Part shown: piece after piece, positions 1 through 5,130 of the stretch
Numbering within the stretch: the stretch's first letter is position 1
How the letters are laid out: the number at the start of each line of letters is the position of its first letter
Source: Ruminococcaceae bacterium UBA4871
GTDB taxonomy: Bacteria > Bacillota > Clostridia > Oscillospirales > Acutalibacteraceae
Length of the DNA stretch: 5,359 nucleotides
Reading direction: 5' to 3'
NCBI GenBank assembly: GCA_002399445.1
Contig: DHDR01000020.1
Span: 16,455 to 21,813 of the forward strand
Notes under the pieces: model-generated
Seen by the model: the letters and a program-made list of their open reading frames with translations, nothing else
Databases searched by the model: none
Told to the model about the DNA's origin: nothing
Program-made: the position numbers and the translations under genes

Positions 1-15
1 TGCTTTCTGCAGCAG

Positions 16-23
16 CTCCTTTT
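16..23 (-). promoter_or_regulatory. possible ribosome binding site of a gene beyond the window edge
   Basis: Downstream of the hflX stop, the minus strand reads AAAAGGAG, a good Shine-Dalgarno match. The 15 bases that follow contain no ATG, GTG or TTG. If this site is real, the start codon would be at or just past the edge; the last base is A, so an ATG beginning there would have a rather long spacing of about 14 bases. It suggests that hflX is followed closely by another same-strand gene. This is inference only. Confidence 0.3.
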
Positions 24-37
24 CTATTTTATCGTTT

Positions 38-1279
38 TCAGCTTTCTATATACGGTTTTACGGTGTTCCAAAGGGACGGCCCGACAAACGCTTCCAGTGA
101 AAGTCCGTTAGCTGTATATTCTTCATTTAAAAGCGTCCCCTCTTTCCGGATACGTGCCGCAAGACCGGTTTGTGCAAATGGCAGACGCAAATGTACCCGA
201 CGAACCGAAACCGGAAGAGCTTTTTCAATGGCCTGCAGCAGTTCCGGCAAACCTTCACCGGTTTTTGCACTAATCCGAATGCCTCCGCCAATAAGAGGAA
301 CATCATCCAGTCCCGGCACAAGGTCGCACTTGTTAAGGACAGAAATTACAGTACCCCTGCTGCCCAATTTCGCCAGCAGTCTGCGTGTTACATCCAGATG
401 CACCTGTGCTTCCGAGCTGGAAGCATCACAAATGTTCAGCAGAATATCCGCGGCAGCCGCCTGCTCCAGTGTAGAGTGGAACGCCTGCACCAGATGGTGC
501 GGCAGTCTGCGCACCAATCCGACAGTATCAATCAGCATCACCGTGAATCCATTCGGCAGCTTCAGTGCGCGTGCCGTTGGGTCCAGCGTTGCAAATAATC
601 GATTCTCCGTCAAAACACCCGCATTTGTCAGCGCATTCATTAAGGTGCTTTTTCCCACATTCGTGTAACCCACCAGCGCAACCGTCACCACACCATTTTT
701 TCTGCGGCGGCGGTTAATCTGTGTACGGTGCTTTTCCACTTCCTCCAACTGTGCCTGTAAATATTGGATTCGCGTCCGAATATGCCGCCGGTCTGTCTCC
801 AATTTGGTTTCGCCCGGGCCACGGGTACCAATGCCGCCGCCCAAACGGGACAGTACCTTTCCGCGTCCGGACAGCCGCGGCAACAGATAACGCAGCTGCG
901 CCAGCTCCACCTGCAGTTTGCCTTCTTTAGATCTGGCATTCGCAGCAAAAATGTCAAGGATCAGCATGGTCCGGTCCACTACCCTGACATCTGTACTCTC
1001 TTCCAAATTTCTTATTTGAGTTGGTGTCAGTTCTCGATCAAAAATCAGCAGTTCAATCCCATATTCGGAACAGAAAGCAGAAATCTGTTTCACCATGCCT
1101 GTGCCCACACAGGAGGCCGTATCCGGTGCCGACCGTTTCTGGGTTACTGCACCAAACGGTTCAGCACCTGCACTGCGCACCAGTTCATAGAGTTCCGCCA
1201 GAGAAGCTTCCGCATCATATTCTCCAGTATCGCACTCCACCAGCAGCGCCCGCGGCAGGTGTTCTGTATTCTCATACAT
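38..1279 (-). CDS. hflX: GTPase HflX (ribosome-associated, ribosome-splitting/rescue GTPase)
   Basis: HflX binds the 50S subunit and splits or rescues stalled ribosomes under stress in a GTP-dependent way; this role is known for the family and not shown here. The 413-residue product has the full family layout. An N-terminal HflX domain is followed by the signature glycine-rich stretch at about residues 137-165 (including GGGIGTRGPGETKLETDRR) and a basic helical linker to about 195. The G domain has G1 GYTNVGKS (204-211), G2 TLDPT (231-235), G3 DTVG (251-254), G4 NKCD (316-319) and G5 SAK (337-339). A C-terminal domain ends at 413. No key GTPase residue is missing. I chose the ATG at 1279 because GGAGGG lies 7 bases upstream. 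A GTG at 1294 would add five residues, but it overlaps that binding site. In the N-terminal domain the usual G-x-G-K turn reads GTGMVK, a small deviation. The gene has its own promoter and sits directly after the tail-fibre gene, marking the host side of the border. Confidence 0.97.
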   Translation of the reverse strand: MYENTEHLPRALLVECDTGEYDAEASLAELYELVRSAGAEPFGAVTQKRSAPDTASCVGTGMVKQISAFCSEYGIELLIFDRELTPTQIRNLEESTDVRVVDRTMLILDIFAANARSKEGKLQVELAQLRYLLPRLSGRGKVLSRLGGGIGTRGPGETKLETDRRHIRTRIQYLQAQLEEVEKHRTQINRRRRKNGVVTVALVGYTNVGKSTLMNALTNAGVLTENRLFATLDPTARALKLPNGFTVMLIDTVGLVRRLPHHLVQAFHSTLEQAAAADILLNICDASSSEAQVHLDVTRRLLAKLGSRGTVISVLNKCDLVPGLDDVPLIGGGIRISAKTGEGLPELLQAIEKALPVSVRRVHLRLPFAQTGLAARIRKEGTLLNEEYTANGLSLEAFVGPSLWNTVKPYIES

Positions 1280-1286
1280 TCTTGTT

Positions 1287-1292
1287 CCCTCC
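1287..1292 (-). promoter_or_regulatory. ribosome binding site of hflX (decides the start)
   Basis: GGAGGG on the minus strand, 7 bases before the ATG at 1279. It lies inside the short extension that would be coding if the GTG at 1294 were used, so it favours the ATG start. Confidence 0.85.
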
Positions 1293-1326
1293 ACCTATCA
1301 TTTTTCTGCTTCTTTCGGCAAACTTT

Positions 1327-1355
1327 ATTCTACTGCAATCCAAGTGTATTTGCAA
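1327..1355 (-). promoter_or_regulatory. predicted sigma-A-type promoter of hflX
   Basis: On the minus strand, a -35 box TTGCAA (1355-1350, 4 of 6 to TTGACA) is separated by exactly 17 bases from a -10 box TAGAAT (1332-1327, 5 of 6 to TATAAT). Transcription would start near 1320, giving a leader of about 40 bases before the hflX ATG. The -35 box begins on the base immediately after the fibre stop codon. The leader shows no obvious attenuator or riboswitch. Confidence 0.6.
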
Positions 1356-1805
1356 TTAACGGAAAGCAATATAGCCATAATTTTTGCCGGACTGGTTTAA
1401 CAGAGAATATACATAGCTGTTTGCGGTATCATTTCCTACATGAAACCCTTGATCGTTTTGAAGTTTCAGCGCGCTGCCCGAAAGTCCTGTTGCGGTAATC
1501 CCCATATACAAAGCTAAATTACCACTTCCATCAACCTGCAGCAGCTGAGACCCACAGGCAAAAACCTGAACTGCCCGCGGGTTAAACCCCAGCGCAATTG
1601 TTCGATCTGCCTGCCCGTCTCCGCAATAGGTGCCAGTCACCATAGGTGTTTGATCTTCCGGTGTTTTGTGCAAGGACGTATCCGCAACATGCGCACTGAA
1701 AACGTCGTCTATTGTCTGATTATCACTGACGAAATCCTGCCGAAGAGGATGGTCTTCCGCAGTCCACAGATTCAATCCGTGGGTCGTTTTTTGGCTTGCC
1801 GGCAT
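1356..1805 (-). CDS. short tail fibre / receptor-binding protein, last gene of the tail module
   Basis: A 149-residue protein. The N-terminus (residues 9-36, starting HGLNLW and including LRQDF and DNQTID) has the style of Firmicutes phage fibre anchors. It is followed by AHVADTSLH (38-46), a version of the H-I-x-D-T-x-x-H stretch common in tail fibre and collar proteins. Residues 57-83 (GTYCGDGQ, then LGFNPRAVQVFA) and the end GYIAF look like the beta-rich adhesive domain found at the C-terminus of such proteins. It is probably the host-binding appendage attached to the baseplate; family resemblance is my reading, not a search result. It is very short for a fibre, with no collagen-like repeats or long coiled coil. 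The ATG at 1805 is chosen because AGGAGG lies 7 bases upstream; an in-frame ATG at 1841 has no such site. It follows the gpI-like gene after a 111-base gap, and its stop abuts the hflX promoter. No fibre-assembly chaperone gene follows. Confidence 0.75.
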   Translation of the reverse strand: MPASQKTTHGLNLWTAEDHPLRQDFVSDNQTIDDVFSAHVADTSLHKTPEDQTPMVTGTYCGDGQADRTIALGFNPRAVQVFACGSQLLQVDGSGNLALYMGITATGLSGSALKLQNDQGFHVGNDTANSYVYSLLNQSGKNYGYIAFR

Positions 1806-1812
1806 TTTTCTT

Positions 1813-1818
1813 CCTCCT
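1813..1818 (-). promoter_or_regulatory. ribosome binding site of the fibre gene (decides the start)
   Basis: A perfect AGGAGG on the minus strand, 7 bases upstream of the ATG at 1805. It is the strongest such site in the tail module and would lie inside the coding sequence if translation began at the upstream ATG at 1841. Confidence 0.85.
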
Positions 1819-1835
1819 GTATTTTGCCTGTTTCC

Positions 1836-1882
1836 ATGCAAACTATCTGCACAGATATCCCAGTAATATTTGGAATTTGCAT
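1836..1882 (-). repeat. nested inverted repeats in the leader of the fibre gene
   Basis: Seven-base arms ATGCAAA and TTTGCAT (1836-1842 and 1876-1882) pair perfectly across 33 bases. Inside that loop a second inverted repeat, TATCTG / CAGATA (1844-1849 and 1852-1857), can form a small hairpin of five pairs with a four-base loop. The structure lies in the only long gap of the tail module, ending 18 bases upstream of the AGGAGG site. There is no U-run after it, so it is not an intrinsic terminator. It may be an RNA structure, a recombination remnant or chance. Confidence 0.35.
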
Positions 1883-1916
1883 TGTAAAAATCTGCTTATT
1901 CAAAGTTTGTTGAAAA

Positions 1917-2483
1917 CTAAAAGGAGATGACATTCTGCTCCATTTCTCCCCATGTTTTATCCTTTGCATCCAGCGCCGACCATGAGGCATTCTGTGAATC
2001 CCGCATTTCCCATGCCGCAGCTGAACCGCGCAAATCCAAAACAGCTTCCAGCTGAGCCGGCAGCATCCTGCGCAGAATTTTTTGAATAAACGCACAGTCT
2101 GCCGGCGGTGTGTCGGGACAAAACACGGTCTGCTTTTGTTCAAAGCATTCATACAGCAGTCCGCTGATTCCCAGTGCGTCCGCAAGCCGGATAAAATCCG
2201 TTCTGGTACATTGTCCGGTCCCTTCCCGCAGCAGTTCCAGCCCAGCTGCGCGTTTCAGGTTGCCTCCATCCGCAATCCCCATAGCCGCACATTTTGCTTC
2301 CAATCCCCAACTTTGTGCACTGGAAAAGTACAGTTCTCTCTCCATTTCCAGCAGTCTATCATATGCAAGATTCAACACCTCTGCGCAGGCGCTGAGTTCC
2401 GCATCGACCAGACTGCCCGATTTCGTCAAATTATAAAGTTTTAAAGGCTGCATGCGTAAACGCATGCTCTCCAAAGGCCTCAT
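1917..2483 (-). CDS. baseplate/tail protein, gpI / YmfQ-XkdU (DUF2313)-like
   Basis: A 188-residue protein in the place where Mu gp48, P2 gpI and PBSX XkdU occur, directly after baseplate J. These proteins sit on the baseplate wedge and help to attach the fibre. The family pattern is visible: a PLKLYNLTKSGSLVDAELSA-type opening (about residues 13-32), a helical block to about 60 (EVLNLAYDRLLEMERELYF), the segment GLEAKCAAMGI near 60-70 and a small alpha/beta region after residue 90. The C-terminus has tryptophans at 158, 168 and 178. The start ATG overlaps the J stop (ATGA), and GGAGG lies 10 bases upstream within the end of the J gene, which suggests coupled translation. Two further ATG codons at residues 7 and 11 are possible starts; residue 7 is too close to its nearest purine-rich stretch, and residue 11 lies at the far arm of a hairpin. 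Assignment rests on position plus recognised style. Confidence 0.8.
   Translation of the reverse strand: MRPLESMRLRMQPLKLYNLTKSGSLVDAELSACAEVLNLAYDRLLEMERELYFSSAQSWGLEAKCAAMGIADGGNLKRAAGLELLREGTGQCTRTDFIRLADALGISGLLYECFEQKQTVFCPDTPPADCAFIQKILRRMLPAQLEAVLDLRGSAAAWEMRDSQNASWSALDAKDKTWGEMEQNVISF
2450..2467 (-). repeat. perfect inverted repeat just inside the gpI-like start
   Basis: Eight-base arms GCATGCGT and ACGCATGC are separated by two bases. In the mRNA this folds as a seven-pair GC-rich stem with a four-base loop. It begins 13 bases after the start codon, within the region covered by an initiating ribosome, and encodes residues 6-11, including two further Met codons. There is no U-run, so it is not a terminator. 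Confidence 0.6.
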
Positions 2484-3544
2484 AAAAAGGACACCTCCGG
2501 TTCTCCATTTAAGACCACTAGTGTATCCGGTGATTTATCTGGAAACGAAATGCCTGTCTCCAGTTTTGCCTCATTGATAAGACCTGTACCATAAATTTGC
2601 GCACACAGTTGTGTTTCCGTGACGGTTTCTCCCACTTTCAAGGATTGGAAATCGTTTCGGATTGTTTCTTGTACAGCAGTTTTTACCGTGTCCGGGCTGG
2701 TACCATCTCTTGATGCAACTGCTACGGAAACAGAAACCGATGCTGTTTTAGCTGGATAGACATGTACCTTCACATTCAGTTCCCGTTTTTCTTCCATAAC
2801 TTTCTGCACATTCTGAACTGTGCTGTCTGATGCAGCAGCGCCTTTCCCGGCCAGCCAAACTGTCACTTCTCCTTTTGCCGGTGCAGCCGCTTCCACAGAG
2901 GCAGAAGCGACACCGTCCTGCTGAAGCGCCAGCTGCCAATAAAAAGCCGGATTGGCGCCGTTGCTTTGCTGTTTATACTTTTCCAGCAAGCGTTCCCGCA
3001 GCTGATCATCTGTTTCCACAGATCTTCCGCCGGAAAAAGCCACTGTATTCGTGACGGATTGGATATAAGAATTGGGATTTACCAAAGCGGTTACCGCACC
3101 TGCCGGCAGATTTCCTCCCGGTCCTGTTTCCACGGCTTGTGCTGCCACTTCTGTGCTCCCTCCGGCAGAAGTCGGCAAGTCTGCTTCTTCTAATGTCTCC
3201 ACAAGTACGGGAGGGGTTCCTGCGGTCGTACAACGTGTTCCCGCTGGCAGAACAGTACCGAACATACTGCTTCCGTTATTTGTAAATTTAATCCTGCCTG
3301 CTGCATGAGCGGCTTGTACCCGCTCCAAGCCGCCGTTTTGAGCCAGCTTGTCCAATTGCTCCCCGACTGCCGTCTGCGGTGTCAGCGACTGCTGAAGCCA
3401 TTCTAAATCCGCCAGCAAGTTGTAAACTTCACCCGCCAGTACACGGAAACGAATGCCTGTGTCAGAAGCTTCATCCGGCACGATTCCCGTTTTTTCCGTA
3501 TAGGCGTTATTCATCCGCTGGACCAACTCTTCATATCCGATCAT
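2480..3544 (-). CDS. baseplate J-like protein (wedge; Mu gp47 / P2 gpJ / XkdT type)
   Basis: A 354-residue protein, a normal length for the family. It forms the ring-like wedge of the contractile baseplate around the hub, with gp25 and gpI as partners. Recognisable segments, in order, are an N-terminal helical region with DTGIRFRVLAGEVYNLLADL (28-47), the beta segment GTVLPAGTRCTT (96-107), the family hallmark GPGGNLPAGAVT (141-152), the stretch GGRSVETDDQLRERLLEKY (172-190), GEVTVWLAGKG (225-235) and a C-terminal alpha/beta domain with VGETVTETQLCAQIYGTG (304-321). It starts with a 4-base ATGA overlap with the gp25-like gene; only a GGGG run 7 bases upstream serves as a weak binding site, so translation is probably coupled. 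It overlaps the next gene in the same way. No break or missing block is apparent. Confidence 0.95.
   Translation of the reverse strand: MIGYEELVQRMNNAYTEKTGIVPDEASDTGIRFRVLAGEVYNLLADLEWLQQSLTPQTAVGEQLDKLAQNGGLERVQAAHAAGRIKFTNNGSSMFGTVLPAGTRCTTAGTPPVLVETLEEADLPTSAGGSTEVAAQAVETGPGGNLPAGAVTALVNPNSYIQSVTNTVAFSGGRSVETDDQLRERLLEKYKQQSNGANPAFYWQLALQQDGVASASVEAAAPAKGEVTVWLAGKGAAASDSTVQNVQKVMEEKRELNVKVHVYPAKTASVSVSVAVASRDGTSPDTVKTAVQETIRNDFQSLKVGETVTETQLCAQIYGTGLINEAKLETGISFPDKSPDTLVVLNGEPEVSFL
2494..2498 (-). promoter_or_regulatory. ribosome binding site of the gpI-like gene, inside the J coding end
   Basis: GGAGG on the minus strand, 10 bases upstream of the ATG at 2483, embedded in the last codons of the J-like gene. 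It supports the first ATG as start. Confidence 0.7.
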
Positions 3545-3885
3545 TTACACACCCCGTTTTCCGCATACGGCACCAAAATTTTTTGTTCCGTCTGTCCCGC
3601 ATGCACCCGTACGGTTACCCCGTTTTCTCCGGCTTCTGCAGATAAGACTTGCACATTGGGCAGCATCGGGGCCAATGCTTCCTGCGCAAAGACAAAGGCC
3701 TGCTGCCCTGCATCCGGAGAAAGTTCTGCAAGTCTGCTGCCAAATGAAGGGGCATAGCAGAATGCGCCGCGTTTGGTAAATAACCGCATTTTCGCTTCCT
3801 GCAGCAGTTCCTCATCCCCTGACACTGTTTCCAGCGTTCCGTCAACAGCTTTCACATAATCTCCGTCTTTCAGTTTAATCTCCAT
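3541..3885 (-). CDS. gpW/gp25-like baseplate wedge protein
   Basis: A 114-residue protein of the T4 gp25 / P2 gpW / Mu gp46 group, in the position of PBSX XkdS. These proteins join the wedge to the first sheath ring and trigger sheath assembly. The diagnostic piece is TKRGAFCYAPSFGSRL (37-52), matching the family pattern of Leu, then Lys-Arg-Gly, an aromatic and F-G-S-R-L. Upstream come an N-terminal strand region and the helix GDEELLQEAKMRLF (23-36); downstream are an alpha helix (about 60-75) and two to three beta strands ending near VPYAENG. The start ATG is 2 bases after the spike stop and has a modest AAAGG site 6 bases upstream, within the spike's last codons. The end overlaps J by ATGA. 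Despite the old name, no lysozyme activity is implied. Confidence 0.88.
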   Translation of the reverse strand: MEIKLKDGDYVKAVDGTLETVSGDEELLQEAKMRLFTKRGAFCYAPSFGSRLAELSPDAGQQAFVFAQEALAPMLPNVQVLSAEAGENGVTVRVHAGQTEQKILVPYAENGVCK

Positions 3886-3887
3886 TT

Positions 3888-4223
3888 TCAGCCTTTCTCG
3901 CTTTCTGCTTCAAACACCTTTCCATTGATGACCACTTCTCCGGCATTTGTCAGCCGGATTTCCGCTCCTCCTTGTGAAAAAAGGCGCAGCTCTCCCGGCT
4001 GCAGCTCTGCCTGCTTTCCTGTACAGCCAAGGCAAAGTCCCCCGCTGCTGGTTTGCATCAGCACCGCCTGTGCATTCTGAGGAGCTTTCCATTCTATTCC
4101 CCATGGATTGCACATCTGCACAACTTCCCCAGGCACTTGTATGGTTCCGTCTTTATTGACAGCATTCAATTCCGTATTGGTTTTTGCCTTTCCTGCCTGC
4201 ATGAGCTGCTTAAGTATCCACAT
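3888..4223 (-). CDS. short baseplate central spike protein, Mu gp45-like
   Basis: A 111-residue protein between hub and gp25 genes, the place of Mu gp45 and of PBSX XkdR. The sequence fits a gp45-type spike better than XkdR. An OB-fold-like part has VVQMCNPWGIEWKAP (34-48) and AQAVLMQ (51-57), followed by a beta-helix-like part LQPGELRLFSQGGAEIRLTN (74-93) ending in GEVVINGK. In this family a trimer caps the tail tube and pierces the envelope. The protein is short and stops right after the first beta-helix turns. It contains no histidine, so it lacks the HxH iron-binding tip known from Mu gp45 and P2 gpV. It has a C-x-x-C at residues 64-67. The ATG at 4223 has GAGGG 7 bases upstream. The gap to the hub stop is 22 bases. 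Confidence 0.72.
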   Translation of the reverse strand: MWILKQLMQAGKAKTNTELNAVNKDGTIQVPGEVVQMCNPWGIEWKAPQNAQAVLMQTSSGGLCLGCTGKQAELQPGELRLFSQGGAEIRLTNAGEVVINGKVFEAESEKG

Positions 4224-4230
4224 TCCGTTT

Positions 4231-4235
4231 CCCTC
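4231..4235 (-). promoter_or_regulatory. ribosome binding site of the spike gene
   Basis: GAGGG on the minus strand, 7 bases before the ATG at 4223, within the 22-base gap after the hub gene. It supports the short 111-residue start and argues against a longer spike beginning further upstream. Confidence 0.65.
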
Positions 4236-4245
4236 GTTTCTTTTC

Positions 4246-5130
4246 TTAAGTAATTTCGGGCCGCAGCATCAAACGTGTTGTTTTTCCTCGGGAGGACAGT
4301 TGATACCGGATTCCGCTGATCTGCATTTTCTGCAATTTCTTTTGGAACTGCAGAAAAGCGGTCTGGTAAATTTGTACCTGCGGCCACCCAGCGCACAGCA
4401 CAGAAATACTTTCTGCCTGCCGTCTGGCCACTTTGAAGGTTTCGTCCGGTACTTTGCACAGCTTTCTGCGAAGGAATCCGTGTTCTTCCAGTCCCTCATC
4501 CCAGTTCATTCGCTTCCAGCAAGTTCCATCTATTGCCCAAGTTTCAGAGAGCATCCTGCACAAATTCTTCGTTTGGCTAACCTGCAGACAGGGAATTCCA
4601 TTTTCCCCTAAATAAAACGGTTCCCTCTCTGGAATCGGCTCCGCTGTTAAAAGGCCATTTTCTTCTCGCAGCGGTTCTTTCAAAAACTCCCTGCAGAATC
4701 CATCCAGCGCCTGCCATTCGCTGCTGCCCTTTTCCACTGCATATTCCCCTGTAAATGGTTCCGAATTTCCATTGATTCCATGGAACCCATACGGAGCTGC
4801 ATGCTGCTGGTACAGAAATCCGAGGCTCGGATTTTCGTAAATTGCCGGCAAAGCCTCACTATCCAGCAGCAGCGCCGCACGGCTTCGGGCCGACACTGCC
4901 AGTAGATTGCTGGCAGCATAGCTGCTCCGCATCGTATCCAGTATGCCATCAAACCAGACTGTCTCATCTTCTTCGGCGCGCAGGAAAGCTGCGGATGGAA
5001 CTAGACCGGAGAGTGGAAATTCTGCTGCCAGACTGTCTGCCGGCGTATCCTCATCTTTTTTTAGGGTAACCCACAACGGTGCTGGCAGTTCCCATTTCCC
5101 ACCAGCTGCATCGTAAAGGAAATAATTCAT
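4246..5130 (-). CDS. baseplate hub protein (Mu gp44/gpP, gpD/gp27-like; XkdQ position)
   Basis: A 294-residue protein. Hub proteins form a trimeric ring that joins the tail tube to the spike. The visible hub pattern is an N-terminal beta domain with a short acidic stretch and VWFDGILDTM (58-67), followed by LLAVSARSRAALLLDSEA (76-93), which is the R-x-x-A-x-L-L-D-S/N segment typical of gp44/XkdQ proteins, then AIYENPSL (96-103). The segment GSSEWQALDGFCREFL (135-150) matches the second domain, which in relatives has an S-x-W-x-x-L-x-x-F-C form. The C-terminal part is beta-rich, ending LMLRPEIT. The start ATG overlaps the stop of the LysM-type gene (ATGA), with GGAG 11 bases upstream inside that gene. 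The order LysM, hub, spike, gp25, J, I supports the call. At 294 residues it is somewhat short for the family, but no break is visible. Confidence 0.82.
   Translation of the reverse strand: MNYFLYDAAGGKWELPAPLWVTLKKDEDTPADSLAAEFPLSGLVPSAAFLRAEEDETVWFDGILDTMRSSYAASNLLAVSARSRAALLLDSEALPAIYENPSLGFLYQQHAAPYGFHGINGNSEPFTGEYAVEKGSSEWQALDGFCREFLKEPLREENGLLTAEPIPEREPFYLGENGIPCLQVSQTKNLCRMLSETWAIDGTCWKRMNWDEGLEEHGFLRRKLCKVPDETFKVARRQAESISVLCAGWPQVQIYQTAFLQFQKKLQKMQISGIRYQLSSRGKTTRLMLRPEIT

Noticed and set aside
63..668. 201-codon open frame on the plus strand
   Set aside because: It is the antisense shadow of the well-supported hflX C-terminal half, with Ser/Arg/Pro-rich composition and no recognisable motif.
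1272..1301. nine-codon mini-ORF (MIGGGNKNV) overlapping the hflX start, as a possible leader peptide
   Set aside because: Only a weak AGAAG lies upstream. It covers the hflX binding site by chance, and no alternative stem structures typical of attenuation are visible.
1334..1354. TGCAA...TTGCA inverted repeat after the fibre gene, as a terminator
   Set aside because: The stem is only five AT-rich pairs with a long loop and no T-run, and it overlaps the predicted hflX promoter.
764..1498. 244-codon open frame on the plus strand
   Set aside because: It runs antisense through hflX, its promoter and the fibre end. The translation has no domain pattern and is rich in Cys, His, Phe and Arg as shadow frames are, and no good binding site precedes it.
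1772..2185. 137-codon minus-strand frame overlapping the gpI-like end, the gap and the fibre start
   Set aside because: It crosses two real genes out of frame. Its last 36 codons could start at an ATG in the gap, but there is no binding site before it and the sequence is not protein-like.
4108..4611. 167-codon open frame on the plus strand
   Set aside because: It is antisense to the hub and spike genes, which are better supported by motifs, ribosome binding sites and gene order.
3541..5130. extracellular contractile injection system (eCIS) instead of phage tail
   Set aside because: LysM, gp25 and J are shared with eCIS, but the separate hub and small gp45-like spike, the gpI-like protein and the lack of a PAAR gene between gp25 and J fit phage or tailocin better. 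It is not excluded without the upstream genes.
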